Notes under the pieces: generated by a model
The model's database searches: none
Told to the model about the DNA's origin: nothing
Seen by the model: only the letters and a program-made list of their open reading frames with translations
Made by a program: the position numbers and the translations under genes
Assembly (NCBI GenBank): GCA_023433855.1
Contig: JAEYTV010000583.1
Location: 1-8,613, forward strand
From: Pseudomonadota bacterium
GTDB taxonomy: Bacteria; Pseudomonadota; Alphaproteobacteria; Rhizobiales; Rhizobiaceae
Direction: 5' to 3'
DNA length: 8,613 nt
Part shown: in pieces, positions 1 through 8,036 of the stretch
How positions within the stretch are numbered: the stretch's first letter is position 1
Layout of the letters: each line of letters begins with the position of its first letter

Positions 1-771
1 GTCCTGCACGCTGTGTCGTTCTGCGTGCAGGAAGGGGAGTTTCTCGGGGTCATCGGCCCGAATGGCTCCGGGAAGACCAGCCTGATGTCCCTGCTCGCCG
101 GTATCCGCCGGCCGAAAGCCGGAAAGATCCTGCTCGATGGCATTCCGATATCGGATCTGGGACGACGAGCTGTTGCCCGGCGACTCGCCTTCGTCGAGCA
201 GCAGGCGGAGACAGCCGAACGGATCACGGCGCGGCAGGCCGTGGGACTGGGACGAACGCCTCATCTCGCCGCCTTGTCTCCATGGACATCAAAGGATGAC
301 CGCATCGTCGATCAGGCGCTTGCGGATGTCGACATGGTCCATCTGTCTCGGCGGATGTGGCAGACCTTGTCCGGCGGTGAGCGGCAGCGGCTCCATATTG
401 CGCGAGGGCTTGCCCAGCAGCCGCAGATCCTCTTGCTGGATGAACCAACCAACCACCTCGACATCGGTCATCAGATCGGGATCCTGGACCTCGTGCGCCG
501 GCTGGGGCTGACCGTGGTTGCCGCGCTGCACGACCTCAACCATGCCGCCATGTTCTGCGACCGGATTGCCGTCATGAAGGAAGGCGGACTGGTGGCGCTC
601 GGGACGCCGCGGGAGGTGCTGGAGGCATCCCTGATCCGTGACGTCTTCGGGGTTGATGTGGAGGTCGAGCACGCGGAAGATGGAGGCTGCCATCTCCGCG
701 TCGCAAAGCGGCGCGGTTTGAGTGACAGCGCGCCAGGGCATCACCCCAGGCTGGCTGCCGGGGCATCCTGA
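1..771 (+). CDS. ABC transporter ATP-binding protein, FecE/FhuC/BtuD-like (5' partial)
   Basis: This is the ATPase subunit of an importer of the iron-siderophore/heme/cobalamin class (COG1120-like); it would hydrolyse ATP at the inner face of the membrane to drive uptake. The frame is open from base 1 and reads V-L-H-A-V-S-F before the first possible GTG at 13, as the first beta-strand of such ATPases does. The true start is therefore left of the window and roughly 10-20 residues are missing. Numbering from the codon at 13: Walker A GPNGSGKT at 15-22, Q-loop glutamine near 63, signature LSGGE at 119-123, Walker B ILLLDEP at 139-145, H-loop histidine 173 in ALHDLN. All catalytic elements are present, so it looks functional. 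The last ~30 residues are a basic, low-complexity tail. Permease and binding-protein genes are not visible, so the substrate cannot be fixed. It converges on the WD40 gene with a 73-bp gap, and I see no clear intrinsic terminator there. Confidence 0.9.
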   Translation, partial: VLHAVSFCVQEGEFLGVIGPNGSGKTSLMSLLAGIRRPKAGKILLDGIPISDLGRRAVARRLAFVEQQAETAERITARQAVGLGRTPHLAALSPWTSKDDRIVDQALADVDMVHLSRRMWQTLSGGERQRLHIARGLAQQPQILLLDEPTNHLDIGHQIGILDLVRRLGLTVVAALHDLNHAAMFCDRIAVMKEGGLVALGTPREVLEASLIRDVFGVDVEVEHAEDGGCHLRVAKRRGLSDSAPGHHPRLAAGAS

Positions 772-844
772 GAGCCGCAGCCCGCGAACCAACCCGCAGT
801 ACTTGGCGACAATCGCGCCGAAGCGGCCGCTCCAGGACGCTTCC

Positions 845-1831
845 TCAGGCCGAAATGTCGATGACGCCACAGTCCCCGGCTTCCGAGGAGAAGGCCAGCA
901 ACTTGCCGTTGGCACTCCAGCTCATTCCGGTGATCGCGCCCTTACCGGGGCGGCGCAGCAGCGCCTCCTTGGTGTCGGCAAGACGAACGCCCAGGATCAT
1001 CCCGTCGATGAAGCCGATAGCAAGGACTTCTTCTGCCGGATGGAACGCGACGTTGGTCACCATGACATTCGCCCGCGTCCCAAGTTCTAGCGGCGCCTTG
1101 CCCATCGGGCCGTCCTTGGACGAGAACGGCCAGACGATCGCGGCCGGCGCACCGGAAGAGGCCAGCCACTTGCCCTTCGGGGACCAGGACAGGGACTTTA
1201 CCTTGGCGGGGTAGCCGGTCATCCGCATGTGGCGGTTTTCGCCCGGCTTTCCATCCAGCTTCCAGCCATGCATGGCGTTTTCCTGCATGGTGGTGACGAG
1301 GAAACGGCCATCGGGAGAAAATGTCACCCCTGTGTGGGCGCCCTTCCATTCCAGATCCTGAGCCGGCGCGTTCGTGCCGACCCAATGCAGCGAGACGCCA
1401 TTATAGCGCGCCACCGCTATCCGCAGGCCCTTGGAGGCAAAGGCGATCGCCTCGACGGTGCGTTCCTCGGCGAATTCCCTGACACTACCGTCGCTTTGGC
1501 GAACGAAGCTCGGCTTCCCGTAGGCGTAAGCCACCGCGTTCTGGGGCCCGCCCGCCACCACGCTGATCCATTTGCGCGGCGCCACCGCAACCTCGCTTGC
1601 GGCACCGTCCCTGCCAATGCGGAATACTTTGCCGTCTTCCCCGCCGGTCAACAGCGTGGGGCTGAACGGATCGCGCACACAGGTCAAGAGACCTTGGTGG
1701 ACCTCTTGGACCTTCTCACCCCCGTCGAGGCGGTGGATGGTGCCGGCGGCTGTTGCGAAGAAGGGAACGTCGCCAAGAAAGTGGGCCGCGACGACGTGGC
1801 CTTCGAGATCAAGCGGTGCGACTGTCGGCAT
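845..1831 (-). CDS. WD40 repeat (beta-propeller) protein encoded downstream of the COG0523 GTPase
   Basis: A 328-residue protein built of WD40-like blades. Recognisable blade cores are: VTFSPDGRFLVTT with GWKLDG (about 169-194), LSWSPKGKWLASSG with IVWPF (214-236), VAFHPAEEVLAIGF (261-274) and MSWSANGKLLAFSS (303-316). Weaker blades lie at 12-35, 48-72, 86-110 and 127-150, so the whole chain can be one propeller of about seven blades. There is no signal peptide or membrane segment, so it should be cytoplasmic. Propellers of this kind usually act as protein-binding platforms and no catalytic motif is visible. The ATG at 1829-1831 has a GAGGA 12 bp upstream, which is rather far for a ribosome site. 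It begins 58 bp after the GTPase stop on the same strand with no terminator between, so the two are probably co-transcribed. I infer a partner role in metal handling with the GTPase; its biochemical function is unknown to me. Confidence 0.85.
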   Translation of the reverse strand: MPTVAPLDLEGHVVAAHFLGDVPFFATAAGTIHRLDGGEKVQEVHQGLLTCVRDPFSPTLLTGGEDGKVFRIGRDGAASEVAVAPRKWISVVAGGPQNAVAYAYGKPSFVRQSDGSVREFAEERTVEAIAFASKGLRIAVARYNGVSLHWVGTNAPAQDLEWKGAHTGVTFSPDGRFLVTTMQENAMHGWKLDGKPGENRHMRMTGYPAKVKSLSWSPKGKWLASSGAPAAIVWPFSSKDGPMGKAPLELGTRANVMVTNVAFHPAEEVLAIGFIDGMILGVRLADTKEALLRRPGKGAITGMSWSANGKLLAFSSEAGDCGVIDISA

Positions 1832-1889
1832 TACGCGATGTTATCCTCGGCATGATTCTGTCCGAGAAGCGCTTTACACAATTTCCGCG

Positions 1890-3008
1890 TCATGCGGCAG
1901 TGGCTGCCGTCGCCTGGCAGGCCAGAAAGCTCTTCTCGATCTTGTCGACGTCGAGATCGCGGCCGATGAAGACGAGGCGGCTTTCGCGTTTCTCGCCCTC
2001 TTTCCATGGGCGCTGGTGATCCCCTTCGACGATCATGTGCACACCCTGCACGACATAACGTTCCTCGTCGCCCTTGAAGGCAATGATGCCCTTCAGCCTG
2101 AGAATGTTCGGGCCGTCGGTCTGGGTAACCTTCTGGATCCACGGAAAGAAGCGTTCCGGGTTCATCTCGCCGCCGCGAAGGGAAATCGACTTTACCGTAA
2201 CGTCGTGGATCGCCGACATCTCTCCATGATGGTGGTGATGATGGTGATCGTGATGGTCATGATGATCATGATCACCGTGATCGTGGTGGTGATGGTCGTG
2301 ATCACAGTCCGGACCGCAGATATGGTCCTCATGGCCGTGCTCGAGGAAGTGCGGATCGTTTTCGAGGGCGCGCTCCAGATTGAAGGCGCCCTGATCCAGA
2401 ATGCGGGCGAGATCAACGCCGGAGCGGCTCGTCTTGTACACGCGCGCGGTCGGATTGATGGCGTGGACGACGTCTTCCACCTGTGCCAGCTCTTCCGGTG
2501 TCACAAGATCCGTCTTGTTGATGAGGACGACGTCGGCAAAGGCGATCTGGTCCTCCGCTTCCCGGCTGTCCTTGAGACGAAGCGGCAGGTGCTTGGCATC
2601 GACCAGCGCGACCACCGCATCAAGTTCGGTTTTGGCGCGAACGTCGTCGTCCATGAAGAAGGTCTGGGCGACGGGGACCGGGTCGGCAAGGCCAGTGGTT
2701 TCGACGATGATGCCGTCGAAGCGGCCCGGGCGGCGCATCAGGCCCTCCACAACACGGATCAGGTCGCCGCGCACCGTGCAGCAGACGCAGCCGTTATTCA
2801 TCTCGTAGATCTCCTCGTCGGATTCCACGATCAGGTCGTTGTCGATGCCGATTTCCCCGAACTCGTTGACGATCACGGCGTATTTCTTGCCGTGGCTTTC
2901 TGACAGGATACGGTTCAGCAGCGTCGTCTTGCCGGCGCCGAGATAGCCGGTGAGAACGGTTACGGGAACGGGCTTCTGGGTGGCTGCGTCGGTGGTTTGT
3001 TCGGCCAT
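1890..3008 (-). CDS. COG0523/CobW-family GTP-binding metallochaperone with His-rich loop (probable zinc-responsive type)
   Basis: A 372-residue G3E-family GTPase. From the chosen start: Walker A GYLGAGKT at 21-28, metal-binding motif CVCC at 74-77 (in NNGCVCC), ETTGLADP at 103-110, guanine-recognition NKTD at 164-167. A His/Asp-rich stretch follows at about 224-262, then the CobW C-terminal domain (about 268-355). COG0523 proteins use GTP-dependent metal transfer through the CxCC site; members with His-rich loops are often tied to zinc homeostasis. The frame is open up to 3074, but the ATG at 3006-3008 is preferred. It has a GAGG 7 bp upstream, and the protein then starts shortly before the Walker A strand, as usual. 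A Zur-like palindrome and a sigma-70-like promoter lie 54-108 bp upstream. The WD40 gene follows 58 bp downstream. No cobalamin synthesis gene is visible, so a CobW role in cobalt insertion is less likely, though not excluded. Confidence 0.92.
   Translation of the reverse strand: MAEQTTDAATQKPVPVTVLTGYLGAGKTTLLNRILSESHGKKYAVIVNEFGEIGIDNDLIVESDEEIYEMNNGCVCCTVRGDLIRVVEGLMRRPGRFDGIIVETTGLADPVPVAQTFFMDDDVRAKTELDAVVALVDAKHLPLRLKDSREAEDQIAFADVVLINKTDLVTPEELAQVEDVVHAINPTARVYKTSRSGVDLARILDQGAFNLERALENDPHFLEHGHEDHICGPDCDHDHHHHDHGDHDHHDHHDHHHHHHHGEMSAIHDVTVKSISLRGGEMNPERFFPWIQKVTQTDGPNILRLKGIIAFKGDEERYVVQGVHMIVEGDHQRPWKEGEKRESRLVFIGRDLDVDKIEKSFLACQATAATAA
2226..2339 (-). repeat. His/Asp codon-rich low-complexity stretch inside the COG0523 gene
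   Basis: About 38 codons (residues 224-261 of the GTPase) are mostly His and Asp, ending in a run of seven His. On the + strand this appears as irregular gatggtggtgatgat-like triplets. CAT and CAC codons are mixed, so it is a protein-level metal-binding loop rather than a pure microsatellite. It could still be prone to length change between strains. Confidence 0.85.
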
Positions 3009-3015
3009 GGGGAAA

Positions 3016-3019
3016 CCTC
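3016..3019 (-). promoter_or_regulatory. Ribosome binding site that decides the COG0523 start
   Basis: On the - strand, GAGG (within CCGAGG) lies 7 bp before the ATG at 3006-3008. The in-frame ATG further upstream at 3074 has no comparable site in the sequence examined and would add 22 residues unlike the family. Confidence 0.7.
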
Positions 3020-3061
3020 GGAAATCTGAGAAGGATCCATCGGAGGCGGATCTGTGCGATC

Positions 3062-3090
3062 CATATAAGCGCAAGCCTGGAGGAGTTCAA
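3062..3090 (-). promoter_or_regulatory. Candidate sigma-70 promoter of the COG0523-WD40 unit
   Basis: Read on the - strand: TTGAAC (3090-3085), a 17-bp spacer, then TATATG (3067-3062). This gives 4 of 6 matches in each box at ideal spacing, and a leader of roughly 45-50 nt before the ATG. The Zur-like palindrome lies 9 bp upstream of the -35 box. An alternative -10 (TATAAC, 3108-3103) inside the palindrome lacks a good -35 box. Confidence 0.5.
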
Positions 3091-3099
3091 AGGGTTTCG

Positions 3100-3116
3100 A
3101 TGTTATAAAATCACAT
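3100..3116. promoter_or_regulatory. Candidate Zur box (zinc uptake regulator operator)
   Basis: The 17-mer ATGTTATAAAATCACAT is an inverted repeat with arms ATGT(T/G)AT and AT(C/A)ACAT. Six of seven arm positions pair around three central A residues. The left arm is identical to the ATGTTATA half-site of the proteobacterial Zur operator, whose core is a palindrome of ATGTTATA and TATAACAT. It is in the 171-bp gap ahead of the COG0523 gene, the kind of gene Zur controls. The site is seen in the sequence; its assignment to Zur is inference. It sits slightly upstream of the best promoter instead of over it, which is a weakness. Confidence 0.6.
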
Positions 3117-3179
3117 GCATCATCGTTCGAGGCGGGATGGCGTCCTGGAGCATGGCTGGGGTCGCAGGAACTGGCCTCA

Positions 3180-3983
3180 TCAACCCGAGGACGGACCGAA
3201 GCTCCCGATGTCGAACCTTCCGACGTCCTCCAGTAGTTCGATGATACCCCTGAGGGCGTGCGACAGAAGTTCCTCGCCGCGTGCTGCCGTCGCGGCAGCG
3301 GCATTGCCGGCGACACCGTTCGGGTTCAGGTCGGACATCTTCCAGCCGAAGGCATGTGGTCCATAGGCGCGCAGATGTCTGTAGCGCTGGATAAACTCCG
3401 ATTGCCTCGACCCGAAATTCCGGGCCTTTGCCATGTCGACCTTGTCGGGATGAAGTGCGAGCATGACGGAGGTTTCTATGTCGCCGCCATGGATGTCGAC
3501 CGCCTTGTCTTCAGCCGTGATCCACCCTTGCGGTTGACCGAAACGGGTCCAGCTTGTGGTCACGACCAGCATATCGAATCTCACCCGTGCCTCCGTCGCC
3601 ACGATCGTCAGGAGCGGCGAATTTCCGCCATGGGCATTCAGCAGAACAAGTTTGCGAATGCCTTGCGCGTGAAGGTTGTTGGCAATGCCGAGCCAGCGGC
3701 GAACAGCTTCATTGAATGCGAGGGTGCGCGTACCGGCAATATCCATATGCTCTATCGAGTAACCGACGCGCTCAACGGGAAGAAATGTGGCGGGCAGGTT
3801 TGCGGGCAAAGCGGGAATCAATCTGGAGACGAGACCCTCCGCAATCAGGGCGTCGGTCTCGAACGGCAGGTGCGGCCCATGCTGTTCGTGGGCGCCAAGC
3901 GGCAGTACAGCGATCCAGTCCGCTCGTTCGGTGGCGGCGATGCCGGGATCGTTGTCCAGATAGTGAGGTAACGGATGGGCCAT
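3180..3983 (-). CDS. Creatininase-family amidohydrolase
   Basis: A 267-residue protein of the creatininase family (PF02633), a fold of two-metal amidohydrolases. Members cleave creatinine or related cyclic or linear amides, or process cofactor precursors. Likely metal-site motifs are LGAHEQHGPHLPFETD (about 29-44, giving E33, H35 and D44), NAHGGN (116-121, H118) and DIHGGDIETS (163-172, H165 and E170). These positions follow the usual Glu/His/Asp/His/Glu ligand set. Its length matches the family (about 240-270). No signal peptide is seen. The ATG at 3981-3983 is the only possible start in this frame, but its ribosome site is weak (GGAA about 11 bp upstream). The gene is divergent from a marR gene, which suggests regulation by that protein. 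The motifs do not show that creatinine is the substrate. It lies 171 bp upstream of the COG0523 start on the same strand, but the promoter there suggests separate transcription. Confidence 0.85.
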   Translation of the reverse strand: MAHPLPHYLDNDPGIAATERADWIAVLPLGAHEQHGPHLPFETDALIAEGLVSRLIPALPANLPATFLPVERVGYSIEHMDIAGTRTLAFNEAVRRWLGIANNLHAQGIRKLVLLNAHGGNSPLLTIVATEARVRFDMLVVTTSWTRFGQPQGWITAEDKAVDIHGGDIETSVMLALHPDKVDMAKARNFGSRQSEFIQRYRHLRAYGPHAFGWKMSDLNPNGVAGNAAAATAARGEELLSHALRGIIELLEDVGRFDIGSFGPSSG

Positions 3984-4019
3984 CTGGCAGTCGATTCCGG
4001 GTTCCGTTAAGGGTATGAC

Positions 4020-4048
4020 AGAATAGAGCGATTGATCCGGCAGGGCAA
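4020..4048 (-). promoter_or_regulatory. Candidate promoter of the creatininase-family gene
   Basis: On the - strand, TTGCCC (4048-4043), 17 bp, then TATTCT (4025-4020): 4 of 6 matches in each box at ideal spacing, about 36 bp before the ATG. It lies in the 78-bp divergent region shared with marR, where a MarR dimer could block both genes. I found no convincing MarR-type palindrome there. Confidence 0.4.
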
Positions 4049-4061
4049 ACGGACGGAGCCG

Positions 4062-4556
4062 ATGAGTAAAAAGAAGGGTGAAAAGAAGGGGAAGTCGGGG
4101 AAGAAAAAGAACCCCGAAACCCTCTCGACGTCCGATCTGGCGCCAGCCATCACCAATGCTGCCCGGTCCATGCGCACTGCGCTGTCACGCAGCCTTGCCG
4201 ACAGCGGACTATATGCGGGCCAAGATGGGGTTATTCTGGCGCTGGCGGGCGAGGACGGTCTCACACCGGGCCAACTGGCCGCCCGCCTTGGTGTAAAGGC
4301 ACCCACAATGACGCGCACGATCGGCCGGATGGAGGCGCAAGGCTTCGTCGAGCGTCGGCCAGACGCCGTCGATGGGCGCATCACCAAGGTGCATCTGACA
4401 GAAGCCGGCCTGCAGAGCGTGGAGCAGATAGGGCGCTCGGTTGCCGACTGTGGTTCGGTTGCGGCACGAGGGCTGACCGACAAGGAAGTCCGCACCCTTC
4501 TCAAGCTTCTCAAGGTCATCGAGAGCAATCTCCATCCGGCACCGATGCAGGAGTGA
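4062..4556 (+). CDS. MarR-family transcriptional regulator
   Basis: A 164-residue winged-helix regulator of the MarR family. These dimers usually repress a divergent neighbour and release DNA on binding a small phenolic or other ligand. The N-terminal 17 residues are strongly basic, with about nine lysines. The dimer helix and start of the fold run about 25-60, the helix-turn-helix about 67-95 (LTPGQLAARLGV and TMTRTIGRMEAQG) and the wing 96-112, with the typical D-x-R and LTEAG pattern (D104, R106, L112-G116). C-terminal dimerisation helices run 117-157. The ATG at 4062 has GGAG close upstream (3-bp spacing). A TTG at 4032 in the same frame would add ten residues, and I regard it as less likely. 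The gene is divergent from the creatininase-family gene, its most probable target. The lysine tail may add non-specific DNA affinity; that is inference. Confidence 0.9.
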   Translation: MSKKKGEKKGKSGKKKNPETLSTSDLAPAITNAARSMRTALSRSLADSGLYAGQDGVILALAGEDGLTPGQLAARLGVKAPTMTRTIGRMEAQGFVERRPDAVDGRITKVHLTEAGLQSVEQIGRSVADCGSVAARGLTDKEVRTLLKLLKVIESNLHPAPMQE

Positions 4557-4610
4557 GGCCGAGCGGGCACTGCCCTGTTGATAGCCAGCAGCAGGATTGT
4601 CGTTGCGGAT

Positions 4611-4633
4611 TAAACAGTTTACTTAAAGTTTAA
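4611..4633. promoter_or_regulatory. Twin 11-bp palindromes before lacI, candidate operator
   Basis: Two perfect odd palindromes lie side by side: TAAACAGTTTA (4611-4621) and TTAAAGTTTAA (4623-4633). Their centres are 12 bp apart, about one helical turn, so both face the same side of the DNA. They begin 62 bp before the LacI-type start codon in an AT-rich island within GC-rich DNA. This fits autoregulation, but LacI-family operators more often have an even centre with CG, so another regulator or a promoter AT element is possible. Confidence 0.4.
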
Positions 4634-4672
4634 TTCGGCATCAGAAGGTGCCTGTTCAGCGCGGGTGGGGGA

Positions 4673-5698
4673 ATGGCGCAGAAGATCAAATTGTCCACGA
4701 TCGCCGAGAGCCTCGGCCTATCTACAGCCACTATTTCGCTTGCGCTTCGCGACAGCCCGCTCGTCGCCGTGGACACCCGCGAAAAGATCAAGGAACAGGC
4801 CCGGGCGCTCGGCTATATCTACAATCGCCGCGCCGCCAGCCTTCGGACCTCACGGTCCGGAATCATAGGTGTCGTCGTGCACGACATCATGAACCCCTTC
4901 TATGGGGAGATCCTGAAGGCCATCGAGAGCGAACTGGACCGCAGCCGGCACACCTTCATCCTTTCGAATCATTACGATTCGGTCGAGAAGCAGCGGACGT
5001 TCATCGAAACCCTGCTGCAACTCGGCGGCGACGGTGTGATCATGTCGCCGGCCATCGGCACCCCTGTGGAGGATGTCAAACTCTGCGAACAGAACGGCAT
5101 GCCGGCAATCCTCGTGGCCCGCTCCATGGAAGGTGTAGACCTGCCGACCTATCGTGGTGACGATAGCTACGGCATCTCGCTTGCCACCAACCATCTGATC
5201 GGGCTCGGGCACCGCGTGATTGCGATGATCGGCGGAACTGACCAGACGTCCACAGGACGCGACCGCTACCAGGGTTATGTCAACGCACTGCGTAAAGCTG
5301 GCATCGATGTGGATCTGAACCTGCGCATCCCCGGACCACGGTCCAAGCAGGGAGGCTTCGAAGCGGCGGTCAATTTCCTGTCGCTGCCGCAAAAGCCGAC
5401 TGCAGCCGTATGCTGGAACGATCTCGTTGCCATAGGCTTGATGAACGGCATCGCGCGGGCCGGCTTCACGCCGGGCAGGGATATATCGGTGACTGGATAC
5501 GACGATCTGGAGGAAGCCTCGATCGCCACGCCATCGCTGACGACCGTCTCAAACGGTCAGGCGGAAGTCGGTCGACTGGCCGCACGGGCACTGCTCGATC
5601 GCTTGGCCGGCAGCCATGAGCCGGACGGTCTTCACCTCATCAAACCGGAAATGCGCATCCGCCAGTCCACGGGGCTCTACAAACCCCGCAGCCACTAG
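4673..5698 (+). CDS. LacI/GalR-family transcriptional regulator
   Basis: A 341-residue repressor of the usual LacI-family length. The N-terminal helix-turn-helix is at 7-26 (LSTIAESLGLSTATISLALR). A hinge helix NRRAASLRTS at 51-60 contains the minor-groove leucine (L57). From about 63 a periplasmic-binding-like effector domain begins with GIIGVVV and DIMNPFYGEIL, and runs to family signatures WNDLVAIGLM (264-273) and TGYDDLEEASIATPSLTTV near 290-310. Such proteins bind a sugar or another small metabolite and change affinity for an operator. The start is an ATG after a G-rich stretch (GGGTGGGGGA) that can act as ribosome site. The gene converges with the PuuD-like gene, leaving 27 bp between stops. 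Its targets may include itself (twin palindromes upstream), the puuD-like gene and the TRAP binding protein. The ligand cannot be told from sequence. Confidence 0.92.
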   Translation: MAQKIKLSTIAESLGLSTATISLALRDSPLVAVDTREKIKEQARALGYIYNRRAASLRTSRSGIIGVVVHDIMNPFYGEILKAIESELDRSRHTFILSNHYDSVEKQRTFIETLLQLGGDGVIMSPAIGTPVEDVKLCEQNGMPAILVARSMEGVDLPTYRGDDSYGISLATNHLIGLGHRVIAMIGGTDQTSTGRDRYQGYVNALRKAGIDVDLNLRIPGPRSKQGGFEAAVNFLSLPQKPTAAVCWNDLVAIGLMNGIARAGFTPGRDISVTGYDDLEEASIATPSLTTVSNGQAEVGRLAARALLDRLAGSHEPDGLHLIKPEMRIRQSTGLYKPRSH

Positions 5699-5725
5699 GC
5701 GTCAAACGCGCTTCTCGTCTCCCGG

Positions 5726-6499
5726 TCACGCAGCGACGCCGGTGAGAGTCTTGCCGGACATGTAGGTGCGGACGGCGTCGCCGAATGCCTGGAACAGCGC
5801 GCGGGAAGGTGCATCGGTTTCCGCCCAGTATTCAGGATGCCACTGGACGCCGACCGCAAAATTCTTTGCATCGATCACGGAGACCGCCTCGATCGTGCCA
5901 TCCTGCGCCGTGGCCTCGACCTTGAGGCGCGGAGCGGTCTCGGCGATGGCCTGCCGGTGAAGCGAGTTGACCTGCACCTCGCCTGAGATTCCAAGACAGG
6001 TTGCAATACAGGTTCCAGCCTGCACGAAAACAGGCTGGCGGATCGCGTACATGCCATCGCGCTCCGGCACATCGGGCTTGCGATGATCCCACATGCCCGG
6101 CTGCTCCTGGATCTCGCTTGCCAGGGTTCCGCCGAGCGCGACGTTCAGTTCCTGTATTCCCCGGCAGATCGCCAGCAAGGGAATGCCGCGATCGATCGCC
6201 CGGCGGATCAGCGGCAGGGATGTCGCGTCACGGGCGGTATCGAAAGGCCCGTCGGCTTCCGTGGCTTCCATTCCATAAAGGGAAGGGTGCACGTTCGTGG
6301 CCGACCCCGATACCAGCAACCCGTCAACGCGATCGAGGATGGCATCAATATCGTTGCCTTCCTCAAAGGCGGGGATGATGAAGCTCATGACTTCCGCCGT
6401 CTTGAGGGCGGCCTGAACATACTGGTTGGGTGTGGCGTGCCAGATTGCGCCGTCAATCTGGCGGATATCGGCGGGTATCGCGACGATCGGCTTCGGCAT
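5726..6499 (-). CDS. puuD: Gamma-glutamyl-gamma-aminobutyrate hydrolase, PuuD-like (peptidase C26, class I glutamine amidotransferase fold)
   Basis: A 257-residue cytoplasmic hydrolase of the peptidase C26 family. PuuD splits gamma-glutamyl-GABA to glutamate and GABA in the putrescine-utilisation pathway. The nucleophile is C112 in AICRGIQELNV, and the His-Glu pair is H221/E223 in VQWHPEY. Other stretches resemble E. coli PuuD as I remember it: GSATNVHPSLYG (65-76), VNSLHRQAI (177-185) and EAVSVI (204-209). Length is that of the family (about 254). The ATG at 6497-6499 has GGAG 6 bp upstream, so the start is well supported. No other puu gene (puuA, puuB, puuC) is seen here, so its substrate may be a different gamma-glutamyl amide. 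It converges on lacI and is divergent from the TRAP binding-protein gene across 300 bp. Confidence 0.85.
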   Translation of the reverse strand: MPKPIVAIPADIRQIDGAIWHATPNQYVQAALKTAEVMSFIIPAFEEGNDIDAILDRVDGLLVSGSATNVHPSLYGMEATEADGPFDTARDATSLPLIRRAIDRGIPLLAICRGIQELNVALGGTLASEIQEQPGMWDHRKPDVPERDGMYAIRQPVFVQAGTCIATCLGISGEVQVNSLHRQAIAETAPRLKVEATAQDGTIEAVSVIDAKNFAVGVQWHPEYWAETDAPSRALFQAFGDAVRTYMSGKTLTGVAA

Positions 6500-6619
6500 C
6501 GGGGTCTCCAGGTCAGCTCACGGGCTTGACCAGCGGATGTGACAGGGGACGCAGATACAAGTCAAGTTTTGAAGCGGCAGGAGGGCGAAGTGCCGCGAGG
6601 ACAAGCGGCTTGCCGCTAG

Positions 6620-7906
<1,287 letters not shown>

Positions 7907-7927
7907 TCAAAGGCAGAACTCTCTAGA

Positions 7928-7964
7928 CAAAAGAACCCGGTCGCGTGGCGCCCGGGTTCTTTTG
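7928..7964. terminator. Bidirectional rho-independent terminator between dctP and dctM
   Basis: A perfect 13-bp stem (CAAAAGAACCCGG at 7928-7940 with CCGGGTTCTTTTG at 7952-7964) encloses an 11-nt loop. A-rich and T-rich arm ends give a U-tract-like end on either strand. It lies 21 bp after the dctP stop and 72 bp beyond the dctM stop, so it can end both convergent transcripts. Confidence 0.9.
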
Positions 7965-8036
7965 CGTCTTGTCGGACACTGATGCCGTCCACCGACAGAA
8001 AGGTCCCGGCTCGCGGAAGGCGGCGTGCCGCATAGA

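Noticed and set aside
829..842. AGCGGCCGCT palindrome between the ABC ATPase and WD40 genes as a terminator
   Set aside because: It has no loop of usable size and no T-run; a GC-rich palindrome of this length is expected by chance here.
2226..2311. Triplet-like repeats as CRISPR or microsatellite
   Set aside because: There are no regular spacers; the pattern is explained by His and Asp codons in an intact gene.
1572..2903. Long + strand open frame opposite the COG0523 and WD40 genes
   Set aside because: It is the antisense shadow of two well-supported genes; its Val/Met-rich run is the complement of the His/Asp codons.
1890..3008. Cobalamin biosynthesis CobW
   Set aside because: No cob gene is visible, the His-rich loop fits zinc-linked COG0523 members better, and the upstream site resembles a Zur box.
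3009..3074. Longer start for the COG0523 gene at 3074
   Set aside because: It would add 22 residues unlike the family, has no good ribosome site and would begin close to the candidate -10 box; the ATG at 3008 has GAGG at 7 bp.
4032..4061. TTG start for the MarR gene
   Set aside because: The ATG at 4062 has a nearby GGAG; the TTG version adds ten residues with no family support.
4565..4578. GGGCACTGCCC after marR as a terminator
   Set aside because: The loop would be one base, or the stem only three pairs, and no T-run follows.
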